Assembly (NCBI RefSeq): GCF_937996225.1
Contig: NZ_CALKTC010000019.1
Span: forward strand, 22,830-86,829
Reading direction: 5' to 3'
DNA length: 64,000 bases
Origin: an uncultured Campylobacter sp.
GTDB taxonomy: Bacteria; Campylobacterota; Campylobacteria; Campylobacterales; Campylobacteraceae
The translations under genes and the position numbers were made by a program. This document shows, in pieces, positions 44,226 to 53,538 of this stretch. Position 1 is the first letter of the stretch; the number at the start of each line of letters is the position of its first letter. Under the pieces are notes generated by a model. It saw nothing but the letters and a program-made list of their open reading frames with translations, ran no database searches and was not told the DNA's origin.

Positions 44226-46301
44226 TTATAAATTATTATTTAGAATTCTTTGAGCCTCTTTAATATACTCTTTAGCGGCCTCTAGCCTTTGCTTAGTATA
44301 TTTAAAGCCATGCATACCCCATGAGCCGTCTTTTTCGATAAGATCGACGGTGTCTTGAGCTTTTTCTATTAGCTCATAGACGCGAGTTTTATCGCTGGAG
44401 TTAAGCTTTTTAGTCTCAAGGATAGAGTAAATTCCTTGAATACCGATCTTAACTTGCGAGAAATCGCTCTTAATTGGAGTTTGCCAGCCCATAACCTCAT
44501 CGTAAACCTGCTTTTGGTTTTTGAAGTGAAGCGTCTCTTTTAGCTCGGAGACGACTGGACTATGGCAGCCTTTGGTATCTTGCATATCTTTATCTGCCCA
44601 AGACGTTCGTGCGCACGACCACATAAGATCGACGAAATTTCGTCCCTCTTTATTTCTTTGGAAGTGCCAATCTTTCGCATCTCTTGGACCTTTAGCGGCA
44701 TCGCCTGCGACTAGAGATTTTCTAGCAGGATCGATGTCGATCTTCCAGATGTGCGATCTTCTTTGAGTATCAAATCCCGCGTTGTCTTGGAACTGAATAG
44801 CGTAGAAGTTCTCGCAACTCATCATAAACGGCATGTGGCAAGATGCGCAGGTGTTGTCTTTATGTGTATCGGCTCTTGCGGCGATGTAGGCTTGCTCTTG
44901 GTGGCAGTCTTTGCACTCTTTTGTGATCTTAGGCTTTGTATAAAACGCGCTCAAATAGCCCTGCTCGGAGTTATAATTTACGCCCTTGACGGTTTTATCG
45001 CCAACTACCGGTCCGGTGTTATCGTGCGGATCGTGGCAGGTTACGCAGCGCATACCCTTCTCGTAGTGAGCGGTAAAGTAAGATTGAGAGCCCTCAGAGC
45101 CACATCCTGGTCCCATAGATTTAAATTTAGAGCTAAGAGATAGATCGGGATTTCCGTTGTTTAGCGGATTAGCACGAGCTAAATCAGGGCTATAGTTAAA
45201 TCTTTGGTGGCAGCGTTCGCAGTTTGAGGTTCTAAAATTTGTAGCGCCGTCAAGGTGACCGCCCGCTCCATGGCACTCTTCACAGGTGATACCCTTGGAG
45301 ATAGTGTGCTTTTGAAGCTCTTTTGCGTTACCCAAAGCAGCATAGAATTCTTTTTTAGTTTTAAAATCGAATTTGAATGGGTGGCAGACTTCGCAATACG
45401 AGCTGTTTGCTTGGAAAAACATCGATTTTTTGTATTTCGCAGCATATGACGCAAGACCTCTTACGTAACCGCCGTTATCGCCATAGTCGGCTAGGGTTTC
45501 CGGGAATTCCGGAACGATCTTTTTAATCTTTTTGACCGTCTCATCGTCTAAATTTAACGCCCAAGTCCTTTGGAATTGGTTGCCGCCGGCTACGATTTGA
45601 CCGGTACCATCTCTTAGCAAGCCGCCCTCTACGTGATAGGTTCCGCGTAGAAGCCACGCATCTACGTAGCCGAATTTTGTCCTTAAGTGTCCCACGGTCG
45701 CATAAATTACGTCAGGGGTAATACCTTTTGGAAGGATCGACGCCGTATCTGGGCTAAATACAGGATCAGTTAGGTTGTTATTAACCTCCGGGTGCTCGCC
45801 TGGGAAGCGGATAGTAGTGGCGTGGCGCGATCTGCTCCATGTCTCATACTGTGCAGGGTGGCACTCGCCGCATTTTTCAGGACCTATGAATTTATTCGGA
45901 AATTGCAAAGAAGAGCCCGCAGGGATTCTATACATCATAGAGCTATAGCCCTTGCCGTCGTCTCTTTTGCTAGCCTTTGAAAAGTCAAATCCATGCCCTT
46001 CCGCAAGCCACTCCAAACCTCGGTCGTGTACATCCATCTTACCGACCGTCTTACCGCCGTATTTGGTAAAAATCGGGTGATTTTTAAATAGCCAGTCATA
46101 CATCTCTCGCTCTTCTACGACGTAGTCCTGCAAGGATATGACGCCTCTGCTTTGCAACGTGCCCTTAGGATTTGCGATGACGTCGCGCGATTTTTGCGAC
46201 ATTTCCATCTCATGCCCCATGCCCTCATCAGCACAGGCTCCTGCGGCAAAAATGCTAATACAGGCTAGCGCGCCTAGTAGCATCTTATTCCATTTTTTCA
46301 T
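44226..46301 (-). CDS. mccA: MccA, octaheme cytochrome c sulfite reductase (heme-copper)
   Basis: 691-aa periplasmic enzyme reducing sulfite to sulfide. Signal peptide MKKWNKMLLGALACISIFAAGACA. Seven CxxCH motifs (CGECH, CEVCH, CEECH, CERCH, CVTCH, CKDCH, CASCH) plus the unusual C-X15-CH (Cys563 to Cys579-His580), diagnostic for MccA. Cys400 (GPGCGSEG) and Cys496 (MSCENF) are free of heme motifs and 96 residues apart, as are the two copper-ligating cysteines of Wolinella MccA as I recall. No CxxCK, so not NrfA. Preceded by GGAGGAGCC. Follows mccS and is controlled presumably by MccRS. Confidence 0.97.
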   Translation of the reverse strand: MKKWNKMLLGALACISIFAAGACADEGMGHEMEMSQKSRDVIANPKGTLQSRGVISLQDYVVEEREMYDWLFKNHPIFTKYGGKTVGKMDVHDRGLEWLAEGHGFDFSKASKRDDGKGYSSMMYRIPAGSSLQFPNKFIGPEKCGECHPAQYETWSRSRHATTIRFPGEHPEVNNNLTDPVFSPDTASILPKGITPDVIYATVGHLRTKFGYVDAWLLRGTYHVEGGLLRDGTGQIVAGGNQFQRTWALNLDDETVKKIKKIVPEFPETLADYGDNGGYVRGLASYAAKYKKSMFFQANSSYCEVCHPFKFDFKTKKEFYAALGNAKELQKHTISKGITCEECHGAGGHLDGATNFRTSNCERCHQRFNYSPDLARANPLNNGNPDLSLSSKFKSMGPGCGSEGSQSYFTAHYEKGMRCVTCHDPHDNTGPVVGDKTVKGVNYNSEQGYLSAFYTKPKITKECKDCHQEQAYIAARADTHKDNTCASCHMPFMMSCENFYAIQFQDNAGFDTQRRSHIWKIDIDPARKSLVAGDAAKGPRDAKDWHFQRNKEGRNFVDLMWSCARTSWADKDMQDTKGCHSPVVSELKETLHFKNQKQVYDEVMGWQTPIKSDFSQVKIGIQGIYSILETKKLNSSDKTRVYELIEKAQDTVDLIEKDGSWGMHGFKYTKQRLEAAKEYIKEAQRILNNNL

Positions 46302-46405
46302 GGCTCCTCCTTTGAAAATCGAAATTTTAAATTAGCAAAGTTCTACGCTCAAAATAATATCAACAAAAAAGGGTGAAAAAGGGAGAAATTTAATGAAGTC
46401 TAAAT

Positions 46406-47842
46406 TTAACGAAAAGAGATCGTAAATATCGCGCCTTCGTCGGAATTCGCAGCGCTTATGCTCCCTCCGTTTTTTTCGATTATCATCTTGCTCATATATA
46501 GCCCTAGCCCGCTGCCCTGCTGTTTTGTCGTAAAGTGCGGCTCAAAAATTTTATCTAGCTGCGCTTCGTCGATGCGGCTTGCGTTATTTTCGATCGTGAT
46601 TACCCGCTCGCCCTGCTTTAAAAACGAGTGAATTTTAATCTCGCGCCGTTTAAGCGGTACGTCCAAAAACGCCTCCTTTGCGTTATTTATGATATTTATG
46701 ATCACCTGGATTAGCTCGTTTACGTTGCCGTAAAGGGTGAAATTTTCCTCTATCCGCACGCTTATATCGATGACGTGTTTTTTAAGCGAGGCGTTTAAAA
46801 TTTTACGCGCCTGCTCGATCGCTTCGCCGGCGCTAAATTCCCTCTTCGGCATGTTTGGGTTGAAGAAATTTTTAAAATCCTCGATCGTATCGCTCATAAA
46901 TTTCACCTGCTCGCCCGCATCCCTAATGCCGTCTTCGAGCCTTTCTTTTGAGAGCTTGCCTCGCTCGTTGTAAAGCTCTAAATTTATGAGCGTGGAGCTG
47001 ATCTGCGATAGCGGCTGGCGCCACTGGTGCGAGATATTGCCGATCATCTCGCCCATTAGCGCGAGGCGGCTTTGATTTATCAGTAAAAGCTGAGTCTGCA
47101 TCTTTAAGGTTTCGTTTTTTTTGTGAATTTTATAGATACAAAATATACAGATCAAAAACACCACAAGCAAGCTTAAGCCGCTAACGACGAACTCTTTGGT
47201 GTGGTAGAGCAGAATGCTTTTTATCGGAATTTTAAAGCTTATCATCGCGATCGTATCACCTAGGCTGCCTTTGAAATTCCCCACGTCGCCGTAGAGCTCT
47301 TGCATCTTTTTAGGCGCTGCGTTGATGCTGTGGCACTCAGTGCACGAAGGCTGAGAGTTTGTTATCGGCAGGCTCAAAAAATACGAGGCGCCACCTTTAT
47401 CATAGATGACTCTGGAGTATTCTTTGTATCTATTTTCTTTAAAGCCCTCTAAAATTTCATTCTCAAACTCGCTTCCCTCGTGCTCGGGATTGAGCGGATC
47501 GGTAGCGACGAGCTTATAATCGTAGTTGATATTTTCTTTGGCGAGCTGAATTTTATAAATTTCGCGCGTTATGTAGGTCGAGGACATCAGCCTCGGATCG
47601 AAAAATTCCTCGCTTAGAAGCTTTTTTTCTTTAAGCTCGTTTATTAGCGGGCGCTGCACGGTCGAGACGTAATCGCGCACCGCATTCATCGTATCTAGGA
47701 TATAAAACGCCTCGCGCCTCGTGTCCTTTAGCGCAAGCTCGCGGTAGAAGTTAAAAACCAAAGCCGTAATTACGATATATAGCAGCACGAAAAGCGCTAC
47801 GATAAATTTAAATTTATACTTCAAAGAGATACCCCACCGCAT
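46406..47842 (-). CDS. mccS: MccS, sensor histidine kinase with a periplasmic c-type heme motif
   Basis: 478 aa. Helix about 10-30, periplasmic sensor about 35-215 (DUF3365/Tll0287-like by feel) with CTECH at residues 167-171, second helix about 220-245 (VSGLSLLVVFLICIFCIY), then a kinase core with H-box MIGNISHQWRQPLSQ, N-box NIINNAKEAF, and G-boxes GSGLGLYMSKMI. The heme motif suggests redox or ligand (sulfite, NO) sensing through covalent heme. Overlaps mccR by 29 bp and precedes mccA. Confidence 0.9.
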   Translation of the reverse strand: MRWGISLKYKFKFIVALFVLLYIVITALVFNFYRELALKDTRREAFYILDTMNAVRDYVSTVQRPLINELKEKKLLSEEFFDPRLMSSTYITREIYKIQLAKENINYDYKLVATDPLNPEHEGSEFENEILEGFKENRYKEYSRVIYDKGGASYFLSLPITNSQPSCTECHSINAAPKKMQELYGDVGNFKGSLGDTIAMISFKIPIKSILLYHTKEFVVSGLSLLVVFLICIFCIYKIHKKNETLKMQTQLLLINQSRLALMGEMIGNISHQWRQPLSQISSTLINLELYNERGKLSKERLEDGIRDAGEQVKFMSDTIEDFKNFFNPNMPKREFSAGEAIEQARKILNASLKKHVIDISVRIEENFTLYGNVNELIQVIINIINNAKEAFLDVPLKRREIKIHSFLKQGERVITIENNASRIDEAQLDKIFEPHFTTKQQGSGLGLYMSKMIIEKNGGSISAANSDEGAIFTISFR

Positions 47843-48503
47843 ATAAATTTTTTATCACGTCCTTACCGATCTTGCGGCGTAACTCTTTGACGATCGCCTT
47901 GATCGCCTCCTTGCTGGGCTGCTCGAACTCCCACATGTAGTCGAATAGCTGCTCGTAGGTTATGGTTTGATTTTTGCGCGCCAAGAAGTACTCCAAAAGC
48001 TTGCTTTCGCTTTTGGAAAGATGACAGGCGCTGTCTTTGACGTAGATGATCTTTTTGGCAAAATCATACTTCAGCTCGTCGTTTATATTCAATATCGGCG
48101 CGTGATTTATCAGCTCCGCTGCGACGTCTTGCAGCGCCTTTATAAAGGCGTTTTTGTCGTACGGCTTAGGCAGATACCTGGTGATCTTAAGCTCCACTGC
48201 CCGCCACAGATACTCCTGCTCGGTGTGGCTCGAAAGTATCACGATCGGCACCGAGATACCCGCGGCACGGATCTTTTTAACGACCTCTAGCCCATCCATA
48301 TGCGGCACGCCGATATCAAAAACCAGCGCGTCGTACGAGCCGCTCATCGCCTCATCAAGCGCCTCCAGCCCGTCCTTAACCCCCACTACTTCGCCGAAAA
48401 ACAGTTGTAGCGATTCGGTTATATTTTTTAAAATCCCGGGCTCATCCTCTAGGCAAAGCACCCTTTTATTGGACAAAACGTCCAATAATTCGTAATCTTG
48501 CAT
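47814..48503 (-). CDS. mccR: MccR, OmpR-family response regulator
   Basis: 229 aa. Receiver with acidic pocket (LCLEDEPG), phospho-Asp in ALVFDIGVPHMDG, and Lys in LPKPYDKNA; winged-helix DNA-binding domain from about 130 with LSKSESKLLEYFLARKNQTITYEQLFDYMWE. First gene of the sulfite locus; expected activator of mccA by analogy with Wolinella. Confidence 0.92.
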   Translation of the reverse strand: MQDYELLDVLSNKRVLCLEDEPGILKNITESLQLFFGEVVGVKDGLEALDEAMSGSYDALVFDIGVPHMDGLEVVKKIRAAGISVPIVILSSHTEQEYLWRAVELKITRYLPKPYDKNAFIKALQDVAAELINHAPILNINDELKYDFAKKIIYVKDSACHLSKSESKLLEYFLARKNQTITYEQLFDYMWEFEQPSKEAIKAIVKELRRKIGKDVIKNLYAVGYLFEV

Positions 48504-48728
48504 ACTCTATCCGCCTCCAAGCTTAGCACATTTCATTCTTAATCGTCTCTTAAAATATAACTCGCTTAAATTATATAAATTTAGCATTAAACTAACGTTA
48601 AAAAATATACCAAAGCGGTTTGCACGCAAATTTAAACCTGCAACCGCCTATGTGCGAGCTTTGCGCCTGCATAAGTTGGATAAAAATATCACAAGAACAT
48701 AAAAAGGCGGGACGATAAGCTTGATATT

Positions 48729-48773
48729 AAATTTTACCGCCTCGCAGGCGGCATATGAAAGGCGGTAAAATTT
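48729..48773 (-). terminator. Large inverted repeat before mccR
   Basis: Arms AAATTTTACCGCCT and AGGCGGTAAAATTT (14 bp, exact), loop 17 bases. T-rich on both sides, so it could terminate from either direction; it lies 120 bp past the end of the gene at 48895 and upstream of mccR. The rest of 48504-48894 shows no gene; an AT-rich patch at 48535-48610 is the likely mccR promoter area. Confidence 0.6.
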
Positions 48774-48894
48774 TATTTGAGAGGTGCTTGCATATGCATT
48801 TCGCAGACAAAGGCAATCAAATCATAAAGATCTATCAGCTCCATAGCTCGGCGGAATAAAATTTAAAATTTAGCCCAAGCCGGGCAAGCTAAAG

Positions 48895-49485
48895 TTAATG
48901 TGAATGCTCCATCTTTGAGTGATCCATGTTCTCCATCGAGCCATGATTCATATGCGAATGATCCATCCCCTCCATCGAACCCATATCGTGGCTCATCCCA
49001 CTCATCGAGCCATGATCCATCATAGAATGATCCATGCCACTCACACCTGGATCGGTCATTCCAAAAATCATCGCGACGTGTCCTAGCACCAAAAATACAA
49101 TCAGCGCCAAGAAATGAAATTTAAGCCTAGCTCTAAATTCCGCTCCTTTTGCGATAACTCCGAGTTCCAAAAGTAGCAGCACCAGCGCAGGCAGCGCCGC
49201 CGCTACGTATGCCGCCAAAGCTAAGGTGTCCGCAGCACCACGCAAATGAATGACGGGCAAAATTTTAACCGCTACGTAAATGATTAATATCGTAAAATAA
49301 GCGCCGAGAATGATGCTAAGGCATTTATTGATTTTTAGAGCCAAAGAGCCCTTCTGCGCGCGGTACAAGCTAAAAAATTCGCTCGCTACTATCGCTTCTG
49401 CTAAGCCCATCGGCACCGCCATAAATAAAATCAAATTCCACGGCTGATTTGCCATCAAAAGTTCCATGTAATTCGTCATTGCCAT
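48895..49485 (-). CDS. Polytopic membrane protein with His/Met-rich C-terminal tail
   Basis: 196 aa. Four helices (about 15-40, 55-80, 85-110, 122-145) and then a tail (150-196) of repeated MDHS, HGSM, SHDMG and MDHSHMNH units ending MEHSH. Helix part resembles small membrane proteins of unknown family (DUF6803-like, uncertain). AAGGAG precedes the ATG. The tail strongly resembles copper-binding Met/His motifs and echoes the tail of NosL at 18111, so copper storage or sensing is a fair inference. Confidence 0.75.
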   Translation of the reverse strand: MAMTNYMELLMANQPWNLILFMAVPMGLAEAIVASEFFSLYRAQKGSLALKINKCLSIILGAYFTILIIYVAVKILPVIHLRGAADTLALAAYVAAALPALVLLLLELGVIAKGAEFRARLKFHFLALIVFLVLGHVAMIFGMTDPGVSGMDHSMMDHGSMSGMSHDMGSMEGMDHSHMNHGSMENMDHSKMEHSH

Positions 49486-49795
49486 GTTTTCTCCTTATTT
49501 TAGTTTAAAGGGCGCAATTCTAGCGGCTTTCGGTAAAAAATTTTAAAACGATAGATAAGATTAAGTTCGCCTTTAATCTTATCTTTCCGTAAAACGATTT
49601 GGGCTGCGTCTTAAAACTCGCTCACAAATATTAAATTTATCTCGCCTCGCACGCCGCCTCTTCGTATCTAACGTGAAATTTAGAAAATTTATATTTGCAA
49701 AAGCAGATGCATTAAATTTAGCCAAAACGCTTTAAATTCCGTAAAATTTCAGCTTTGCAAAGATAGAATTACAAAATTTTTTAAAAGGATTCAGA
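49486..49795. other. Divergent intergenic region
   Basis: 310 bp between the His/Met protein and a lipoprotein gene, AT-rich with AAATTT words. AAAAGGATTC before 49796 is the ribosome site; TAAGATTAAG-type repeats at 49555-49580 form a weak inverted repeat. No clear operator. Confidence 0.45.
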
Positions 49796-50014
49796 ATGAA
49801 AAACTCCCTCTTATTCGCCTGCGCGGCGCTGATTATATGCGGCTGTTCTAACTCGGAGCATCCAAAGCCAGGCGTTTCGCATTGCAGCGAGCCTAAAATG
49901 GATGAGGCGTCGCATCAGATGATTCAAATTTGTGGCAAAAGCGAGGATCCGCAAATCGAAAATATGCAGTGCAACGAAAACGGACTTTGCTTCGGCACCG
50001 CAAAAATCAGATAG
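49796..50014 (+). CDS. Small Cys-rich lipoprotein
   Basis: 72 aa. Lipobox LIICGCSNS gives a lipidated Cys near residue 19; the mature part has four more Cys (SHCSEP, QICGKS, MQCNEN, GLCFG) with His and Met nearby. AAAAGGATTCAGA precedes the ATG. Could be a metal-binding or redox lipoprotein; no family recognised. Confidence 0.6.
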   Translation: MKNSLLFACAALIICGCSNSEHPKPGVSHCSEPKMDEASHQMIQICGKSEDPQIENMQCNENGLCFGTAKIR

Positions 50015-50244
50015 CCGAAGCGTCTTGCGAGCACCAGTGCTAAATTTAACTATTTTAGAGCCAAAACCGGATGCCCGAGAACGATCCAAGCCACGCTTTA
50101 AAATTTCGCCCGCAATTTAATTAGACCCGTTTCACGCGCCGAGTAATGGTAGCGCCCTTCAACATAGTGAATTTCATCGCCAAGCATCATAAATTTGAAT
50201 TTACGCTGATTACTTTGCTTTTATTTCTCGCGATTTAGCGAAAT

Positions 50245-51588
50245 TTATTTTAAAAGCTCAAATTCCGCCCAAAATTCGCTGCCCGCGCCATCGATCTCGC
50301 CGCTTTTTACGCCGAGCTTCGCGCCGTGGATTTTGGCGATATTTGCAGCGATAGCCAGCCCAAGGCCGCTGCCTGCGTTTAAGCTTTTATTTCTTGAACC
50401 CTCGGCTTGGTAAAATTTATTCCAGATTAGCTCGCCCTCTTTTTGCGAAATGCCCGCACCGTCGTCTTTTACAGATAATAGAGCGTGCGCTTTGGACGCG
50501 GTTAATCTTAGCTCAATCCTGCTAGCGGCAAATTTTAGCGCGTTGCTTAAAAAGTTATCCGCTAGCCGCGAGATCATCAGCTCGTCGCCCAAAATTTCAA
50601 CGTTTGGCGCTATGTCGTGGCTAAATTTTATCCCTTTGAGCTCGGCCAGTTTTTCGTAGTCCCTCGCGAGATTTTGCAAAATAGAGCTTAAGCTCACGCG
50701 CTTTAGCGTTAAATTTCCGCCCGATTCCAGCCTCGAAAGCTCCAAAATTTGATCTATCAGCGAGGCGATCTTCTTTGACTGCCTGGCGATGACCTCCAGC
50801 GACTCTTTGGCTTCGTTTAAATTTTGCGCATAGCTTGCGGCGTAGTCGCTCTCAGCCATGATGACGGACACTGGCGTGCGCAGCTCGTGAGAGACGTCGG
50901 AGGTGAGCTGCTTTTCGTTTTGATAGACCTTTTGGAGAGAGTCCAGCATCGAATTAAATACGCTCGCAAGCGCATGCAACTCGTCTTTGCCCGCAGGCAG
51001 CTCGATTCGCTTTGAAAAATCCTTGCTAGCGCCGATCTCAAGGGCGGTTTTAGACATCGCAGCGACCGGTTTCATCGCATTTTTTATCGTCTTGTAGCCC
51101 CCATAAAGCACGAAGGCGAAGAGGATCGGCACGAGCAGGGCCAGAGCGAGCAAAAACAGCCCCTCTTTTTTAAAAAACCCATCCGCGCTTATCACGCCCC
51201 TGATCCAGACCCCCCGATCCTCGGTCGCAGCGTCGTAGTAGTAAAAGCGGCTTTCGCCGTTTTCATAAAGCCGCACCTCGCCGCCGTCCATTTTAAGCGA
51301 AGTTTCAAAATTTTTAGGCGCCAGACTGCCCGTTAGCTCGCCGTTTGCGCTGTATTTTATAAAAAATATCCCATCATCATAGGGTTCAAATTCTTCCGTA
51401 TTATTGGCGATTTTGGTGACTGATTTGGCTAGCTTTTTTTGGCTTACGTCCTCAAAAATTTCATCCGCCGCGACTGCCGAAATAGCAATTAAAGCGGCTA
51501 CGATAGCGAGGATAAAAAACGAATACCAAAGCGTCACGCGCGCCGTAATGGGTATGTTTGCGAGGATCCGCTTAATCCTTAATAACAT
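50245..51588 (-). CDS. Sensor histidine kinase, OmpR-type partner
   Basis: 447 aa. Two membrane helices (about 20-42 and 145-170) around a periplasmic sensor, HAMP linker, H-box SDVSHELRTPVSVIM, N-box NFLSNALKFA, G-boxes VKDDGAGIS and GSGLGLAIA. Overlaps the response regulator gene by 17 bp. Neighbouring PepSY-type genes suggest envelope or metal/redox stress sensing, which is inference. Confidence 0.92.
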   Translation of the reverse strand: MLLRIKRILANIPITARVTLWYSFFILAIVAALIAISAVAADEIFEDVSQKKLAKSVTKIANNTEEFEPYDDGIFFIKYSANGELTGSLAPKNFETSLKMDGGEVRLYENGESRFYYYDAATEDRGVWIRGVISADGFFKKEGLFLLALALLVPILFAFVLYGGYKTIKNAMKPVAAMSKTALEIGASKDFSKRIELPAGKDELHALASVFNSMLDSLQKVYQNEKQLTSDVSHELRTPVSVIMAESDYAASYAQNLNEAKESLEVIARQSKKIASLIDQILELSRLESGGNLTLKRVSLSSILQNLARDYEKLAELKGIKFSHDIAPNVEILGDELMISRLADNFLSNALKFAASRIELRLTASKAHALLSVKDDGAGISQKEGELIWNKFYQAEGSRNKSLNAGSGLGLAIAANIAKIHGAKLGVKSGEIDGAGSEFWAEFELLK

Positions 51589-52232
51589 AGCCGAGCCCTC
51601 TTTTGGTTTGGATTATTTCGCACTCGCCAAGCTTCTTTCTTATATTTTTTACGAGCACGTCAATGACGTTTGAGCCGCCCGTGTAGTCGAAGTCCCAGAC
51701 GTGCTCTTTGATCTGATCGCGGGTTAAAATTCGGCCCTTATTTAGCATCAAAAACTCTAAAATTTCATACTCTTTGCCCGTTAGCTCGATGCTTTGTCCG
51801 CCCAATTCTACGGATTTTTTAGAAAGGTCTATCTTTAGCTCGCCTGCGTAAATTTCATTGGCTGCGCTGCCGCTGTTTCGGCGAATGAGCGTGCGCACCC
51901 TAGCCAGCAGCTCCTTAAAATCAAAGGGCTTAACCAAATAATCGTCCGCGCCCGCATCGAGCCCCTTTACGACATCATCCACCTCATCCTTTGCCGTCAG
52001 TATCAGCACGGGTGTCGCGAGCTTTGCGACGCGCGATTTTTGCAAAAACGTAAGTCCGTCCATCACGGGCATCATAATATCAAGCACGATGAGATCGTAG
52101 CGCGCCACGGCGGTAAAGTCCATCGCCTCCTCGCCGTTAAACGCGCTATCAACGCTATATCCGTTTTTTTTTGAGGTGCTTTACGATCACGTTGTTTAGG
52201 TCAATTTCATCTTCGACGACTAAAATTTTCAT
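51572..52232 (-). pseudogene. OmpR-family response regulator interrupted at a nine-A run
   Basis: The gene should start at ATG 52230-52232 (MKILVVEDEIDLNNVIVKHL) and continue KKNGYSVDSAFNGEEAMD into the receiver and winged-helix domain that is open from 52123 (phospho-Asp in LIVLDIMMPVMDG; Lys in YLVKPFDFKE; DNA-binding part ending GLGYVIKD). The frames are joined only if the A run coded at 52164-52172 is eight, not nine. So it is a slippage-switched gene, an expressed gene rescued by polymerase slippage, or a sequencing error. All other conserved residues are intact. Confidence 0.85.
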
Positions 52233-52265
52233 CTTTACCCTTTTTAAATTTTGCCCGCTATTTTA

Positions 52266-53015
52266 TCAAATTAAACTTTTGATTTTCAGCTTTAAAATTT
52301 CGCCGCCCCTCGCCGCGATCTTAAAATCATACGAAAAGCCGTTAGATTTAGCCTTTGCTTCATAAAAATACTCGTCGCCCCGCAAGCCCGAAGCGTGTCT
52401 TTTGGCTAGATAAATTTGGCCGAATTCTATCCCGCTCGCGTCCGTTTTTAGGCGTTTGGCGACGATATCTTTGACAATGGCACGCGAGATGATCTGCGCA
52501 CCGTCAAATTTCGCCTGCTCCTCGTTTATTTTTGAAAGCTGCGCTTTTTGCGCTTCGTCTTTTAGCTCGCTTGCGGCGTCCAATAGCCACAGCCCAGCCC
52601 TGCCGGCACAAACTAGCGCGCCAGCTGCGCTTTGCAGCGAAATTTCGAGCGCTTTTTTAAATAAATTTTGCGCTTTGCATCTCGGGGCGCCCACGCATAT
52701 TTTTTCCGCGCTTTCGCTTGCCTTGCTCGCGTTTTGATCTAAATTTTCGTAGCCCTGCTCCGCCCCGCTTTCGCCGGAATTTCGCTCGGCGCTTTCATCT
52801 AAAATTCGGTTCGGGTTCTCGGTCGTACTTTCCTCGCCGTTTTCATCTAAATTTAGAGCGCTTTCGCTCACCGCACTCGCGCTATTGTCTAAATTTACAC
52901 CGATGCTTGCGTTTAAATTTTCATCCGCATTTTCGTTAAAATTCGCGCTCAAATTTTCCTCCGAATTTCGCCCGCTAGTTTTATCGTCTAAATTTTGATT
53001 CGTATTTTTGCTCAT
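52266..53015 (-). CDS. Protein with Asn/Glu/Ser repeat half and a PepSY-like C-terminus
   Basis: 249 aa from ATG 53015 (MSKNTNQNLDD), chosen for the AAAGGAAAAG site just upstream. Residues about 1-120 are low complexity: ENLN, ENLS, NLDEN, ERNSGES units. A short CVGAPRCKA patch follows, then a region with ISRAIVKDIVAKRLKTDASGI and a C-terminal beta part (EYFYEAKAKSNGFSYDFKI, GGEILKLKIKS) resembling a PepSY domain. Lies between the response regulator and a PepSY gene. Confidence 0.6.
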   Translation of the reverse strand: MSKNTNQNLDDKTSGRNSEENLSANFNENADENLNASIGVNLDNSASAVSESALNLDENGEESTTENPNRILDESAERNSGESGAEQGYENLDQNASKASESAEKICVGAPRCKAQNLFKKALEISLQSAAGALVCAGRAGLWLLDAASELKDEAQKAQLSKINEEQAKFDGAQIISRAIVKDIVAKRLKTDASGIEFGQIYLAKRHASGLRGDEYFYEAKAKSNGFSYDFKIAARGGEILKLKIKSLI

Positions 53016-53067
53016 ATCTTTTCCTTTGCCTAAATTTCGGCGCCCGAAGCTACTCGGGCGCATAAAA

Positions 53068-53538
53068 TCACTTCGTGTAGTTGCCGATAATTTCGCCTGT
53101 TTGAGCGTTTATTATCACCTTTTTCTCGCTCATGCCTTTTTTAAGCTCGACCTCGTAGATCCAAGTGCCGTTTTTATTATCAAGGTCCGCTTCATCAAGG
53201 CTCCAGCCAGCCTCAAGCGCTAGCGCCTTATCTGCGGCCTCATCGATGCTAAGAGCGAACTTTGAGAAATCTATCGCCTCGTTTGGCAATATAAATTTCT
53301 TGTTTTTAACCTTTTGTTTTACGATCTGTCCGCTTGCGGCATCGATCTTTATCTCTTGTTTTTGATTGTCTTTAAAAGACTCTATCTCATAAAAAGTCGC
53401 CCCCTTTTTAACATCCATTGATATATCCTTGATCTTTGAGCCAGGGAAATTTTTCTCCGCGACATCTAAAGCCTCCTTGGACGTGATAGTCTGTAAGCTC
53501 GTCGCACCTAAAACCGCTGCGCCTAATAACTTTGTCAT
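53068..53538 (-). CDS. Double PepSY-domain protein
   Basis: 156 aa from ATG 53538 (MTKLLGAAVLGATSLQ), preceded by AAAAGGATC; the longer frame has no ribosome site. Two PepSY modules: SKEALDVAEKNFPGSKIKDI ... IKIDAASGQIV and SIDEAADKALALEAGWSLDE ... VIINAQTGEIIG. Exported small PepSY proteins often accompany two-component systems; one lies just downstream here. Confidence 0.85.
   Translation of the reverse strand: MTKLLGAAVLGATSLQTITSKEALDVAEKNFPGSKIKDISMDVKKGATFYEIESFKDNQKQEIKIDAASGQIVKQKVKNKKFILPNEAIDFSKFALSIDEAADKALALEAGWSLDEADLDNKNGTWIYEVELKKGMSEKKVIINAQTGEIIGNYTK

Noticed and set aside
44226..46301. Reading the octaheme cytochrome as nitrite reductase NrfA
   Set aside because: It has seven CxxCH plus C-X15-CH and no CxxCK, and the gene order is mcc, not nrf.
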